From: Salvelinus alpinus
Taxonomy: Eukaryota; Chordata; Actinopteri; Salmoniformes; Salmonidae
NCBI RefSeq assembly: GCF_045679555.1
Contig: NC_092091.1
Location: forward strand, 75,083,580 to 75,147,579
Reading direction: 5' to 3'
Length of the DNA: 64,000 nucleotides
Both the position numbers and the translations under genes were made by a program. The notes under the pieces are model-generated. The model was not told the DNA's origin and made no database searches. It worked only from the letters and a program-made list of their open reading frames with translations. Numbering within the stretch: the stretch's first letter is position 1; each line of letters begins with the position of its first letter. Below are positions 11,680 to 39,129 of this stretch, in pieces.

Positions 11680-12456
11680 TGTAGGCTTCAAGTAAAGTAC
11701 AGATATCCCCCCCCCCAAAAAAAAAAAATTAAGTAGTAGTCTACTTCAAAGTATATTTTACTTTGTTACTTTACACCACTGCAGTTATCAATGGGACCTG
11801 GACGCATTGTGCAAAGGCATCGCGGTTGGTAGGCTTCTACCTTATTTGACACTGTCACTGTTCTACATGCAAATGCGGCACTGTTGGGAACGACCCAGCC
11901 CCGAGCCGCCACCACCGCATCAACAGAGAGGGACATCGATACGTGCGCCGTCCGGGACATTTTTTTACCGGTTTTAGACAAATTACAAAATACTTGCGAA
12001 TAGGAAGTGTTCCTTCGGCTGGTTGGGTTGTTTATTGAATATATAGCCAATTCAATGCTGTTCCTTTCAATCACATAGCCCACCAGTGTTTTTATTCTAA
12101 TGTTACAATTTCCATATTGACGATCACACACACTGCATGCCCATTGGATGGGGTGCGCATCAAAACTGGACCATAGGCACAGAGTTGCATTTGCTGTCGT
12201 TTCAACGGATGGGCAAAACTGCAACGAATAGATTTGGACAACAACAACATATTCGTTATATTGTCATTGTGACATAAATCAAATCGAATATATTCAACCT
12301 GGGAGAGACAGACAGACAGACAGATGGGCAGATAGCCTAGCCTACGCCCAGTTAGATGTCAATACGATATGAACCTCCGAACTGGATTCCCCCCAGGTGC
12401 AAGAAAGCGTTTATGAAAATGTGCAACGTAATTAAAAAACCTATCGAAGCACTTAC

Positions 12457-12640
12457 CTCTTTGGAGATTTGTTCAGTGCTTAGTGATGATGGTATCTGAC
12501 AGTGGAAAGCGTGACCATCCCAAACGGCATGCTGCTTGCTGTGTTTGTCTAATCTCTTATTTCCGAGGCTCTACTCAGTCTCCTCTCCAGCTCTCCTCCT
12601 CCGGACCGACGCAGTCTACAACAGCCATGCATGGCGCGTC
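12457..12640 (-). promoter_or_regulatory. Probable 5' untranslated exon and promoter-proximal region of the ADISSP-like gene
   Basis: On the minus strand a good donor (AAAGAG|GTAAGTG) lies at 12457/12456. The upstream stretch to about 12640 is GC-richer than its surroundings and contains no ATG frame that stays open to the donor. This suits a non-coding first exon that splices to the start-codon exon, for which an acceptor ending CAG lies at 8791-8789. The upstream boundary and the transcription start cannot be fixed from sequence. Confidence 0.4.
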
Positions 12641-13283
12641 GCTTTCTCGGTGACCTATAGCTGCAGTCTTTGGCGGATGCAGGCATCGCGAGGAGGGGAA
12701 GTTTTTCAACACCCCTCGTGTAAACGTCACGTTTACACTGTAATTATTCTGTCTATTAGATAGTTGTGGTATTGACCCTATACCTGCTTTCAGATTTAAT
12801 GAAATGCAGGCTATCAATTGGATAAATATTTTATTTGTAGCCTTATTGAATATGCTAATTTAATAGGCTCTAACAGGTTATAATATAATATAATAGCCTA
12901 TACAATACTGTACTGGAAAGTTCAACAAGATGGACAACTCAAGGTCAGGGTTATTTTAGAAAAATTCATGCAATGATTTATTAGATTAGCCTCCAATTGA
13001 ACTCCTATTACAACATGATTCAAATATATTCTGTCACTAATATAGTTTTCCAAAGAATATTCAGTCTCATTCACCCCAGGCTATCCAATATGGTAGGTTC
13101 AATCCCCACATTCCATAAATTGTAAATATAGTTGTATGTTTGATGTTCATTTACACAATATGGACAGAAGTCAGTGATCATTGTGCTCTCTGTTTAAGAT
13201 CAGTAACTCTGCATTAGTGATGGCCAACACAACCAAGGGGACTTCTTTTTAGATGGTGTTAGTTATATACAGTACAAACACTG
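12640..13283. other. Intergenic, no gene recognised
   Basis: This is the AT-rich interval between the probable 5' end of the ADISSP-like gene and the next repeat. I see no conserved exon, RNA gene or long open frame. Its left edge may hold the promoter of the minus-strand ADISSP-like gene. Confidence 0.5.
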
Positions 13284-13822
13284 AGTGTACCAAACATTAA
13301 GAACACCTTCCTAATATTGAGTTGCACAGCCCCCTTTTGCCCTCAGAACAGCCTCAATTCGTTGGGGCATGGACTCTACAAGGTGTTGAAGTGTTCCGCA
13401 GGGATGCAAGCCCATGTTGACTACAATTCTTCCCACAGGTGTGTCAAGTTGGCAGACCATTCATTGAGTGGTGGACCATTCTTGATACACACAGGAAACT
13501 GTTGAGCGTGAAAAACCCAGCAGCGATGCAGTTCTTGACACTAACCGGTGCGCCTGGAACCTAATACCATTCCCCTTTCAAAGGCACTTAAATCTTTAGT
13601 CTTGCCCATTCACCCTCTGAATGACACACATACGCAATCCATGTCTCAATTGTCACAAGGCTTAAAAATCCATATTTATCCTGTCTCCTCCCCTTCATCT
13701 GCCCTGATTGAAGTGGATTTAACAAGTAACATCAGTAAGGGCTCATAGTTTTCACCTGGATTCACCTGGTCAGTCTGTGTCATGGAAAGAGCAGGTGTTC
13801 TTAAAGTTTTGTCCACTCTGTG
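13284..13822. mobile_element. Longer copy of the salmonid repeat seen at 75-400
   Basis: The element runs from 'tgagtgtaccaaacattaag' to 'gttttgtccactctgtgt', about 540 bp. Within it are 'cctcaattcgttggggcatg' and 'tggtggaccattcttgatac'. Its ends and flanking parts match the short copy at 75-400 in inverted orientation, and a truncated end of about 45 bp also occurs at 51733-51775. No intact ORF is present. Confidence 0.6.
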
Positions 13823-13999
13823 TAGAATACGATGACTAAATTGACTGGCTCATAAAGGATTCTTTGTCTTTGTGTTTGTCTCTGGGTCTTACTCGGTGGC
13901 TCCCAGTCCACATAGTTTACATTTGGTTTATTGTGGACATCCATCAAAAACTGGATTGTAATATAAAAGTAATATGTTTTATTTGTATGACTGTGGTTA

Positions 14000-14102
14000 T
14001 GTCCCAAATAACACACTATTCCCTATAGTAATGCAATACATAGGGCCCATAGGGCTCTGGTCAAAGAAGCAGACTATATGGGAATAGGGTGCCATTTGAG
14101 AC
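14000..14102. mobile_element. Degraded palindromic 'attccctat..agggtgcc' repeat
   Basis: The halves 'acactattccctatagtaat' and 'tatgggaatagggtgccatt' flank a central 'gggcccatagggctctgg'. It is the same family as the copy at 3100-3215. Confidence 0.5.
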
Positions 14103-14510
14103 ACATATGACCCAATATAGACAGATGAATCCATCGTGTGATAAGGACAGATGGTGAAATCCTTCATTCTCAGACTGATGGACTGTAGTCGGTTGTATTG
14201 GTCAAAATGATCAGTCCAATCCAGACTCAGTATCCAGAGTATCCATTGGTCAGCTCCATAGAACACAGGAGGTCATTATGAATGGTTCTAAGAGACTGTA
14301 TTTCATTCCAGAAAATTGTTCCCTCTCTTCTGGCCTTGTTCACTTCCCAATGTTGACATGAGACATCTGGGTATATTGGGCGCATCAGCTATAGCTTCCA
14401 CCATATTGCTTTGACCTATCCAGTCCTGTCCTATTGGCTCAGTGAAGAACATTGAACAAGGACAGACAGGAAGCTACCTTTAGGAATGCACAAAAAAACT
14501 AAAACCCATC

Positions 14511-29169
<14,659 letters not shown>

Positions 29170-29194
29170 GCTGGGGAAAATGGTAGAGCTAGTG

Positions 29195-29435
29195 GTCTGG
29201 ACCTCTGCTGGGGAGACGGTAGGGCTGGCTGGTAGGGCTACTGGTCTGGACCTCTGCTGGGGAGACGGTAGGGCTAGTGGTCTGGACCTCTGCTGGGGAG
29301 ACGGTAGGGCTACTGGTCTGGACCTCTGCTGGGGAGACGGTAGGGCTAGTGGTCTGGACCTCTGCTGGGGAGACGGTAGGGCTAGTGGTCTGGACCTCTG
29401 CTGGGGAGATGGTAGGGCTACTGGTCTGGAGCTCT
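29195..29435. repeat. 36-bp minisatellite upstream of the TRIM start codon
   Basis: About six and a half copies of a 36-bp unit ('ggtctggacctctgctgggg' plus 'agacggtagggctagt') start about 25 bp upstream (minus sense) of the TRIM ATG at 29169. It therefore lies in the 5' untranslated region or an upstream intron. The unit length is a multiple of three, so it gives 12-residue repeat frames that are not in frame with the TRIM ATG. Confidence 0.9.
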
Positions 29436-29470
29436 GCAGCTAGGGGGCAACAGAAGACAATAATTAGGTG

Positions 29471-29629
29471 TCCCGGTCCCGTGTGGCTCAGTTGGTAGAG
29501 CATGGCGCTTGCAACGCCAGGGTTGTGGGTTCATTCCCCACGGGGGGACCAGGATGAATATGTATGAACTTTCCAATTTGTAAGTCGCTCTGGATAAGAG
29601 CGTCTGCTAAATGACTTAAATGTAAATGT
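29471..29629 (+). mobile_element. HpaI-type SINE
   Basis: The tRNA-related head has 'gtgtggctcagttggtagag' and 'gttgtgggttcattcccca', which are A- and B-box like. The tail 'taagtcgctctggataagag', 'cgtctgctaaatgactt' and 'aaatgtaaatgt' is typical of HpaI SINEs and the RSg-1 LINE. It lies upstream of the TRIM coding start in plus orientation. Confidence 0.85.
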
Positions 29630-29720
29630 GTCATTAAAAAGTTTGTTGAGAGGAATCTACCCAGCCCAGAGGGGGGCTGGGGCTGGTGAGATGTTAGGGC
29701 TGGCTGGTAGGGCTACTTAC

Positions 29721-29790
29721 GTATCTGGATCTCTGCAGCTAGGGGACAGGAGCTCCCAGGTATTAGGTGGATTGAGAGTGTGTGTAAATG
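29721..29790 (-). promoter_or_regulatory. Possible TRIM 5' untranslated exon end
   Basis: A consensus-like donor (GATAC|GTAAGT, minus strand) lies at 29721/29720, upstream of the TRIM start exon. The bases next to it ('ctctgcagctagggg', plus strand) resemble the edge of the 36-bp array at 29425-29445. A non-coding first exon here is plausible, but no transcript evidence is visible. Confidence 0.25.
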
Positions 29791-29829
29791 TCCGTTTAGG
29801 TAATGTCTGTCAGCACTGTATTACATCTC

Positions 29830-30285
29830 ACACACACACACACACACTGTGTCCTCCACAGAGGAACATTTGTCTCAGTCAAGCATGGCTGCCTATGAGA
29901 TAATGTAAAAGAATGTGGTCTGTGCACTCTGAATGATGTTTACCCTAGTTACACACAGTAGGCCTGCATCTGTCAGATCAGACAGGGGGTGGAATGAAGT
30001 AGAACCGGCAGCACAGAGGCGATCTCAACCAGCGCTGATACTGTAGCCTATTGCAATATGGTAAAAACAACCTGGTCTGGTTGGAGAAAACAAGGACCAA
30101 AAGGCTTTCAGGCTGTTGTTAGGCCACAGGCTCTGCCTGACAGGAAACATCTTTAAACATATAATTAGGAAATATGTTTAAAACACCAAATAAGACTGCT
30201 AGTAATTCTCACTTACTCGTTTGCACTCTGCAACCTAAACTGCTATTTGGGGCTCACACAATGTTACTTTCACAAATCACTACCT
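29830..30285. other. Intergenic, nothing recognised
   Basis: A short CA run at 29832-29846 is the only repeat seen. There is no conserved exon or RNA gene. The region is a candidate for TRIM upstream regulatory sequence by position only. Confidence 0.4.
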
Positions 30286-30442
30286 AGACTATGTCATTAC
30301 CACACATGCTATGTCAAATCCACCCAGGCTATGTCCTGACCACCCAGCTTATGTCACCACCGCCCAGGCTATGTCATGACCACCCAGCCTATGTCATGAC
30401 CACCCAGCCTAAGTCATGACCACCCAGGATATGCCATGGTCT
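30286..30442. repeat. 20-bp tandem repeat, about 7 copies
   Basis: The unit is 'ctatgtcatgaccacccagc' with variants ('cctgaccacccagcttat', 'ccaccgcccaggctat'). Confidence 0.8.
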
Positions 30443-30519
30443 TAGTACTTATAATTATCTTTCATTTGTTTATGGTTGAGGTCAGTAGCCATACTAGGGT
30501 GGCCACATGTACAATATCC

Positions 30520-30523
30520 TTAT

Positions 30524-30610
<87 letters not shown>
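30520..30610. repeat. (GCAC)n / (CA)n microsatellite
   Basis: About 14 units of 'gcac' pass directly into about 16 units of 'ca'. Open frames through it are artefacts. Confidence 0.95.
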
Positions 30611-30613
<3 letters not shown>

Positions 30614-30769
30614 CTCATGGGGAAGCGCACATGTTTAAGGTGCCTGAGAGCAATACAAATTTAAATTACGTCGTCATTTCTCAACATTTGTACAGACAGA
30701 TGTAGCCTATTGAATATCATTACAGAATATGCACAAAATGCATCCTCCAATTGCCTATGCCCACACATT

Positions 30770-31674
30770 GAACAGACCTGAGCACGGGCGTTTCCTGTTT
30801 TAGTTTCTGTCTATAGGCTGGGAGCAACAAAATGGAGTCGTGGTCAGATTTTCCGAAAGGAGGGCGAGGGAGAGCTTTGTTTGCGTCGCGGAAGTTAGAG
30901 TAACAATGATCCTGCCCTGGTTGCGCATTCAATATGCTGATAAAATTTAGGGTGCCTTGTTTTCAGATTAGCCGTGTTAAAATCCCCAGCTACAATAAAT
31001 GCAACCTCAGGATATGTGGTTTCCAGTTTACATAGAGTCCAATGAAGTTCTTTCAGGGCCGTCGAGGTGTCTGCTTGGGGGGGATATACACGACTGTGAT
31101 TATAATCGAAGAGAATTCTCTTGGTAGATAATGCGGTTGGCATTTGATTGTAAGGAATTCTTGGTCAGGTGAACAAAAGGACTTGAAATCTTGTATGTTG
31201 TTATGATCGCACCACGACTCGTTAATCATAAGGCATACACCCCGCCCTTCTTCTTAGCAGAGAGATATTTGTTTCTGTCTGCGTGCTGCATGAAGAAACC
31301 AGGTGGCTGTACCGACTCTGATAACGTATCCCGAGTGAGCCATGTTTCCGTGAAACAGAGAATGTTACAATCACTGATGTCTCTCTGGAAGGCAACCCTT
31401 GCTCGGATTTCGTCTACCTTGTTGTCAAGAGACTGGACATTGGCGAGTAGTATGCTCGGGAGTGGTGGGCGATGTTCCTGTCTACGGAGCCTGACCAGAA
31501 GACCGCTCCGTCTGCCCCTTCTGTGGCCCATTGTCCTGGGTTGTGGACCAAACAGAGGATCCGCTTCGGGAAAGTGGTATTCCTGGTCGTAATGTTGGTA
31601 AGTTGACGTTGCTCTTATATCCAATACTTCCTCCCGGCTGTATGTATTTCCTGGGGTAACAGTGTAAGAAATAA
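30770..31674 (-). pseudogene. Non-LTR retrotransposon 5' part: APE-type endonuclease, frameshifted
   Basis: Minus-strand readings contain endonuclease motifs in order: LLANVQSLDNKVDEIR with LCFTETWL (31226-31687), then VAGDFNTANL (30895-31143), then GKSDHDSILLLP (near 30840-30870). These are the N, ET, GDFN and SDH motifs of APE endonucleases in the CR1/L2/Jockey group. The three parts are in different frames, so the ORF is broken. No reverse transcriptase follows: the 3' side ends near 30770. The 5' end of the same element lies beyond the Tc1 insertion at 33278-33365. Confidence 0.75.
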
Positions 31675-31676
31675 TA

Positions 31677-33275
<1,599 letters not shown>

Positions 33276-33277
33276 TA

Positions 33278-33370
33278 TATAAAAAAATGAAATACTGCAT
33301 AGTTTCCTAAGAACGCGAAGCGGCCATCTCTGTCGGCGCCGGATCCAGCCACAATCAGTCCCTGATTAGA
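33278..33370 (-). mobile_element. Detached 5' end of the LINE split by the Tc1-like insertion
   Basis: Minus-strand sequence 'gccgacagagatggccgctt' and 'cgcgttcttaggaaactatg' is recalled as a typical 5' end of a salmonid LINE. It resumes across the Tc1-like insertion after the duplicated TA. It has no coding content. Confidence 0.5.
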
Positions 33371-35690
33371 TGGGAACAATGAACAAATGCAGTGGAACTG
33401 GCTTTGAGATCCAGAGTTGAGTTTAAGGATTATATATTACATGTACAGTATACTGTATGTGGTATATATTTAATATTTTTTACCGCAACCGCCAACCACA
33501 GGAAGACTCAGGAGCCCGCTCTCAATGAGTGTGGACAGCCTGCTGCTGCCTGCTGCTGCTCTGCTAATCATCAGATGGGGGGGGGGGAAGAGGTATGGGG
33601 CTGGCCCTGCCTTGATTGGGTAACTGATTATTAACATTCAACTGCATAATAAATGAATGTGACTGATCAATTGTGAGTCAGGAGCTGGGACTGAGACTAT
33701 AGGGGGCCCAAGAGGCAAATCTTTTAAAATAAAAATTATGTTATTTTTTATTTATTATTATTTGCTTTTATCCGACCACAGGAGCCTGCGCTCAATGTCG
33801 GAACTCATTTGAAAGCACTGAAGTCGGAAGTCCTTTTTTTTCGCAGCAAGAGTGGATTTGACATATATTTCCAATAGAAGTCTCTCCTTAATGACAATCT
33901 AAATAGTCTACAACAGCTAAGATGTATTTACCTTGTTCTCTGCATTTCTCCCTTTGTTATAGGTTTATCACACCAAATTATTTAATCTGTACTAAAGAAG
34001 TGATTGACAGCGAATGGTTAAGACGGACATTTTTTTCTTCAGAAAACAATATTGTGACATTGTCACATATAGAAGTCACATTGCTCTAAAATAATCATAT
34101 TTCCAACGGGAGTATAAAAATCTATTAGTGTGTGGCTGCAGGCTGCAAGATTGAAATGTAAAGAGAGAGAGGAGATCCATCAAGAGTCCAGTATATCAAG
34201 ACAGTGTTATTCTACTAGTAATCAATCACTACTAGCCTATTATAATTAGACAGTCAGTACTGGAGTAAATCGGTTGACTTCACTTTTCTGGCCAATGAGA
34301 CTAACCGTTTTTATCACCATCCCAGAATCATTCCGAAGTGCAATTTAAAATGCCCCAAAATTAAGATGAACCATCCCAAATTAAAATAGTCTACATATTT
34401 TGTTTAACGTTTGATATGCCAACATGGGACTACTCGAGAACCTAGGTCATTCACAGTAATTTAATTTGCTAATAAGAGTAGCCTACTACTGAAATAGATA
34501 AATGGGGCTGAGACAGAAATTCAAATTAAAAAATGGCCTGTAAAAAGGTCAACAGTGGAACACTAGCTTATGTACATCTATTTTGTGTAGCCTGAATGTA
34601 GCTCTTTAGAACGGTGTGTTCCCATGAACTGCATTTGGGAACATTGGCACATAACTTCCTGCTGAGTGCGCATCGCTGCGCTTAAACTGTGCAGAAGTAA
34701 CAGCTTATCAACATTTTAAGCTAAACGTTCTAATCTCTTGCATCAGCTTTAACAGCGTATTATTATGACACGTTTTGTATGTACAGTAGTTGTATGAATT
34801 TGGATCTATCCTCCCAGAACTGTCCCAGAGTCTGTTAGAATCTTCCCAGACATTCCAGACATTTTATCATCACCGGGACAACAGGACACGCTTCATTTCG
34901 GAGCCCTGCCTATATACTGTAGTTAGCTACCTACGGGAGAAGTAGCTAGCTGGCTAGAAGGAGCTAGGCCTACTGTGGAATAGTACTAGGGAAATAGTCC
35001 GTGTTTTTGAGTCTACTCTACTGCTAGCTATTGTTAGCTAGATATTTAAGTGACATCTATGTTGAGGCCTGATGTAGTTAGATATTGTAGGAGACACATG
35101 CAAAGTAGCTAAGCCTTTCTAGTCTCAGTACTTCTACATTTTTCAGGACTTAGTTCGGGTCTCCACCTGAGACTTTCCACACATTTACATATGCTTAGGC
35201 TTTCTTCACAGATTCACATGGCTCCTCCTGGTGTATATTTAGAGAATGGAAATGAGCTAGCTCCAATATAATATTATCATACCAAGTCTGATGAAGTGTA
35301 GCAATTCTGCAAACTAAGCACCACTGGCAAACCCACTCGTGATCCATCATGTGACAGGTGTACAATAGGCTAGTATTGGAGAAACACACACACACAATGC
35401 ACTGGCCCACATGAAAATATATGCAAAACACTTGCTTATTAGCTAGGACTTTATCATTTTGAGATGGACCTAGTACCTGTTCTGTGGTCCTTGAGACTTC
35501 CAAGTGGATAATGTCCAGTGTTCTGTCTTCTGTCAGTCTTTCCCTCCTCTATCTCTCTATAGATGTTCCTTGTTACACACTTTTTCCCTTTTCTCACTTT
35601 CTGTCTTTTCCTCACTGCTCTCAACAGGTATCCAGAGTTAGACTGAGGTTGTTGTCATCATGATGGAGTAACTGCAGACTTTACAGTTGG
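33370..35690. other. Long stretch without recognised genes
   Basis: This is AT-rich DNA with scattered short low-complexity runs (poly-G at 33578-33588). Open frames on either strand are under about 105 codons with no recognisable motif, including a 102-codon minus frame at 35195-35503. No tRNA, snRNA or conserved exon was recognised. Confidence 0.5.
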
Positions 35691-35759
35691 TTCCTCCCTC
35701 CCTCCCTCAGCCAATCCAACCAGCCAGACAGGTGTGCCAACCAGGTTCAGGTATGCATG

Positions 35760-35957
35760 TAATTCTCCCTCTCTCTCTCTCTCTCCCTCTCTTGCTCCCT
35801 CTCTCTGCCTCTCTCTCTCTTGCTCTCTCTCTCTCTGCCTCTCTCTCTCTGCCTCTCTCTCTCTCTGCCTCTCTCTCTCTGCCTCTCTCTCTCTCTCTGC
35901 CTCTCTCTCTCTCTCTGCCTCGCTCTCTCTCTCTGCCTCGCTCTCTCTCTCTGCCTC

Positions 35958-36028
<71 letters not shown>

Positions 36029-36105
36029 CTCTCTCTGCCTTTCTCTCTCTCTGCCTCTCTCTCTCTGCCTCTCTCTCTCTCTCTGCCTCTCTCTCTCTCT
36101 TTTTC
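35760..36105. repeat. (CT)n microsatellite with interspersed GCCT units
   Basis: About 345 bp of (ct)n is interrupted regularly by 'ctgcctct', and by 'ctcgctct' in the middle. Six long open frames arise here from composition alone. Confidence 0.97.
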
Positions 36106-36449
36106 CACACCTGTCTGACATCCTTTAAAGGATTTGTAAGGATTAACTCATGGCAATGTTCAAGCAGTACCTCTCTTTACTCTCTCGCCTAAACTCCCAT
36201 AACTGAGGTAGCATTTCCCCAGAGATGGAGGCCCTTTGACGCACACAACCGTATTACATGTGTTTACTCTTGAGTGAGAGAGTGGCGAGCGGTGTAGGTC
36301 TAATAACATATCATTAGGCACGCGAGACACAGGCCACACCTGTTAAATGTTATCACGAGAGGTAAGGCTTTTGTGGTTCCGAGCACATTCAACTGCAAAG
36401 GTGTCCTGTCTTGGAGGAAAAGTATACAGAGCTTAAAAAATGTAATCAA

Positions 36450-36705
36450 ATCAAATTGTATTTGTCACATGGGTGGAATACAACAGGAGACCTTACAGTG
36501 AAATGCTTACTTATGAGCCCTTAACCAACAATGCAGTTTTAAGAAAATACCCCCCAAAAAGTAAGAGATAAGAAAAGCAAATCATTAAAGAGCATTAGTA
36601 AATAACAATAGAGGGGCTATATACAGGGGGTACCGGTTCAGAGTCAATGTGCGGGGGCACAGGTTAGTCAAGGTAATTGAGGTAATACGTACATGTAGGT
36701 AGACA
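36450..36705 (-). mobile_element. 3' end of a non-LTR retrotransposon, copy 2
   Basis: This matches the copy at 3238-3560 over most of its length ('ttacagtgaaatgcttactt', 'cagggggtaccggt', 'agtcaaggtaattgaggtaa'), in the same orientation. The tail is again 'tttgatttgat' on the minus strand. It is 5' truncated and non-coding. Confidence 0.6.
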
Positions 36706-36857
36706 GATCTTACTGGTTCTCCTATTCAAGTCCCCTTCAAGATCCGCCTCAAGGTTATGCTATTAAACATAAAGTCTAAGTGCTGTAACTGTAAACTATT
36801 CCTTGAATGTGTAAATAAAGAGTTAATGATTTGTAAGTCTTTGAAGAATTCTAGTAG

Positions 36858-37123
36858 CCACACAGACACCATACAGACACCACACAGACACCACACAGAC
36901 ACCATACAGACACCATACATACACCATACAGACACCATACAGACACCACACAGACACCATACAGACACCATACAGACACCACACAGACACCATACAGACA
37001 CCACACAGACACCATACAGACACCATACAGACACCACACAGACACCATACAGACACCATACAGACACCATACAGACACCATACAGACACCATACAGACAC
37101 CATACAGACACCATACAGACACA
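36858..37123. repeat. 11-bp tandem repeat, about 24 copies
   Basis: The unit 'acaccatacag' alternates with 'acaccacacag' in a mosaic. Because 11 is not a multiple of three, all frames are cycled and stay open by chance. Confidence 0.95.
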
Positions 37124-37151
37124 GTTAGAAGGAGAGGATTGTTAGTTCAGC

Positions 37152-37250
37152 AGCTGTGAGTGATGTGAGTGATGTGAGTGACGTGAGTGACGTGAGTGAT
37201 GTGAGTGATGTGAGTGACGTGAGTGACGTGAATGACGTGAATGACGTGCG
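37152..37250. repeat. 10-bp tandem repeat (gtgagtgatg)
   Basis: About ten copies of 'gtgagtgatg' or 'gtgagtgacg' lie just downstream of the 11-bp array. Confidence 0.85.
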
Positions 37251-37734
37251 TTGTGCGTGAATGTGGTGCAGCAGATCAACTGACATTGACTGACAATTTC
37301 AAGTGTGTTATTTGAAAGTAGGCTGGATTTGTTTTAATGTGGAATACGGCAACATTTGTGGTTTTATTCATACACATTGTCTACGTAAGAAACCTGGTTG
37401 ACACAGCAAGTAGGCCTACAGCATGTCCCATGGGTGTGTTCTCTTACGCTGTCACCTGTTTTTAAGCTGCTATGACATTATGACAATAGCTAGAAGGTGC
37501 TGAATCTAACTAGACCTGAATAACCCAAATATGCACTTAAAAAACGTTTGTGTTGATCGACAAGAGCACAGGTAAGTGGAAACATCACGCAACTTTCTAT
37601 TTTTTTGACAAGATAAAACTGCATGAACTTACTGACAAATATATGAAGTCATTTGGGAGCATAAAACTGCATGAACTTAATAACAAAACGTGAAGTCATT
37701 TAGAGAATGGTGTGTGTTTGTTCATGGCTTCCCG

Positions 37735-38310
37735 GGAGGACTGACTCATTAGGCAAAAGAGTGGACTGACTCATTAGGCAAAGAGAGGACTGACTCATTA
37801 GGCAAAGAGAGGACTGACTCATTAGGCAAAGAGAGGACTGACTCATTAGGCAAAGAGAGGACTGACTCATTAGGCAAAGAGAGGACTGACTCATTAGGCA
37901 AAGAGAGGACTGACTATTAGGCAAAGGGAGGACTGACCCATTAGGCAAAGGGAGGACTGACCCATTAGGCAAAGTGAGGACTGACCCATTAGACAAAGGG
38001 AGGACTGACCCTTTAGGCAAAGGCAGGACTGACCCATTAGACAAAGGGAGGACTGACCCATTAGGCAAAGTGAGGACTGACCCATTAGACAAAGGGCGGA
38101 TTGACCCATTAGGCAAAGGGAGGACTGACCCTTTAGGCAAAGGCAGGACTGACCCATTAGGCAAAGGCAGGACTGACCCTTTAGGCAAAGTGAGGACTGA
38201 CCCATTAGACAAAAGGAGGATTGACCCATTAGGCAAAGGCAGGACTGACCCTTTAGGCAAAGTGAGGACTGACCCATTAGACAAAGGGAGGACTGACCCA
38301 TTAGGCAAAG
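37735..38310. repeat. 24-bp minisatellite, first block
   Basis: The 24-bp unit is 'gaggactgactcattaggca' plus 'aaga'. The left part uses the 'ctcattag' variant and the right part 'cccattag' with 'cccattagacaaag' alternates. The array continues at 38549-38635 after an insertion. Unit length is divisible by three, so it produces repetitive frames without function. Confidence 0.95.
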
Positions 38311-38548
38311 GTGTAATGGATGTGAAATGGCTAGCTAGTTAGCGGGTACACGCTAGTAGCGTTTCAATCAGTTACGTCACTTGCTCTGAAACCTAGATGT
38401 AGTGTTGCCCCTTGCTCTGCAAGGGCCGTGGCTTTTGTGGAGCGATGGGTAACGACGCTTCGTGGGTGTCAGTTGTTGATGTGTGCAGAGGTTCCCTGGT
38501 TCGCGCCCGTGTCGGGGCGAGGGGACGGTTTAAAGTTATACTGTTACA
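38311..38548. mobile_element. Short repeat inserted in the 24-bp minisatellite
   Basis: A 238-bp unique block interrupts the array. It begins 'tgtaatggatgtgaaatggc' and ends 'gttatactgttaca', so TGTAA / TTACA form short inverted ends. A B-box-like 'ccctggttcgcgcccgtg' lies near the 3' side, so it could be tRNA-related. Array units ('aaagg') flank both sides. Either a SINE or a short TIR element is possible. Confidence 0.6.
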
Positions 38549-38635
38549 AAGGCAGGACTTACCCATTAGGCAAAGGCAGGACTGACCCATTAGGCAAAGG
38601 GAGGAACTACTCATTAGGCAAAAGGACTAAAGCAC
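38549..38635. repeat. 24-bp minisatellite, second block
   Basis: About three further copies of the same unit ('ggcaggactgacccattagg') follow the insertion at 38311-38548. Confidence 0.85.
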
Positions 38636-39129
38636 ACTGCATTTTGGCCTACTCGGCAGAGAGCACTGTGTAATCAATCCCATGCAAATATATATTTTTC
38701 CCTTCTGCCAACCTGTCAGGCTGATATTATTAGGCTAATGTGCGGTGAATAAAAGGCTGCCATCACTCCCCGACTGCATCTGCGAAGGGCTTGTCCTGTA
38801 CCAAACCCAATGGAATTAGACAATATAGGCCTACAGTCAGGAGTTTTCAGTTGTTTTTACTTTGAGTGATGAGGTACAACTTGCTGTTTTGGTGTGTGAT
38901 ATTAGGCGCCATCTACCTGTGAATCTTAGTACTACTACTACAATACTTTGAATAGAGAGGAATAACAGCAGGAATAGTTGTGGGGCTCATCCAGACTGAT
39001 ATAGACAGATATTGAGGCTGATCTTTGTCTTCACACATTCATTCATAAAACCATCATGTTGCATACATTTATACGGTTTTAACCAATCAGCAATTCAGGA
39101 TCGTTGTGTACAGACAAATATAGTAACGA

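Larger units (their letters stand above)
9903..11781. mobile_element. Non-autonomous DNA element with 'cagtggtg/caccactg' ends, interrupted by two other elements
   Basis: The outer ends are 8-bp perfect inverted repeats (cagtggtg at 9903, caccactg at 11774-11781). Internal motifs such as 'gaaaaagtacccaattgtca', 'aagcaaaccagacggcacaa', 'ccagatcagaggcagta' and 'gggatgttctcttgataag' belong to one familiar salmonid repeat. The element is split by an inserted element at about 10030-10396 and by a Tc1-like element at 10722-11679. Without them it would be about 0.55 kb. It lies in the first intron of the ADISSP-like gene. Confidence 0.65.

Noticed and set aside
11766..12224. 152-codon minus-strand frame
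   Set aside because: No recognisable domain, and it lies in the intron between the ADISSP-like 5' exon and its start-codon exon. Composition is ordinary.
29471..29545. Possible tRNA gene
   Set aside because: A- and B-box-like sequence is part of a SINE head followed by the SINE body and tail.
35195..35503. 102-codon minus-strand frame
   Set aside because: No conserved motif, no splice or promoter support, and within chance expectation for this much DNA.
35658..36192. Several open frames over 100 codons rich in Glu/Arg or Leu/Ser
   Set aside because: They are readings of a (CT)n microsatellite in every frame and strand.
36726..37128. MVSVWCLYG and DTIQTPHRH repeat frames
   Set aside because: An 11-bp repeat whose three phases all lack stops; no start context or conservation.
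37700..38342. 202-codon repetitive frame (GSVLPLPN units)
   Set aside because: A 24-bp minisatellite with frame preserved by unit length; both strands give equally open frames.
38490..38520. Possible tRNA B-box
   Set aside because: It lies inside a short inserted repeat with no tRNA-length fold that I can draw.
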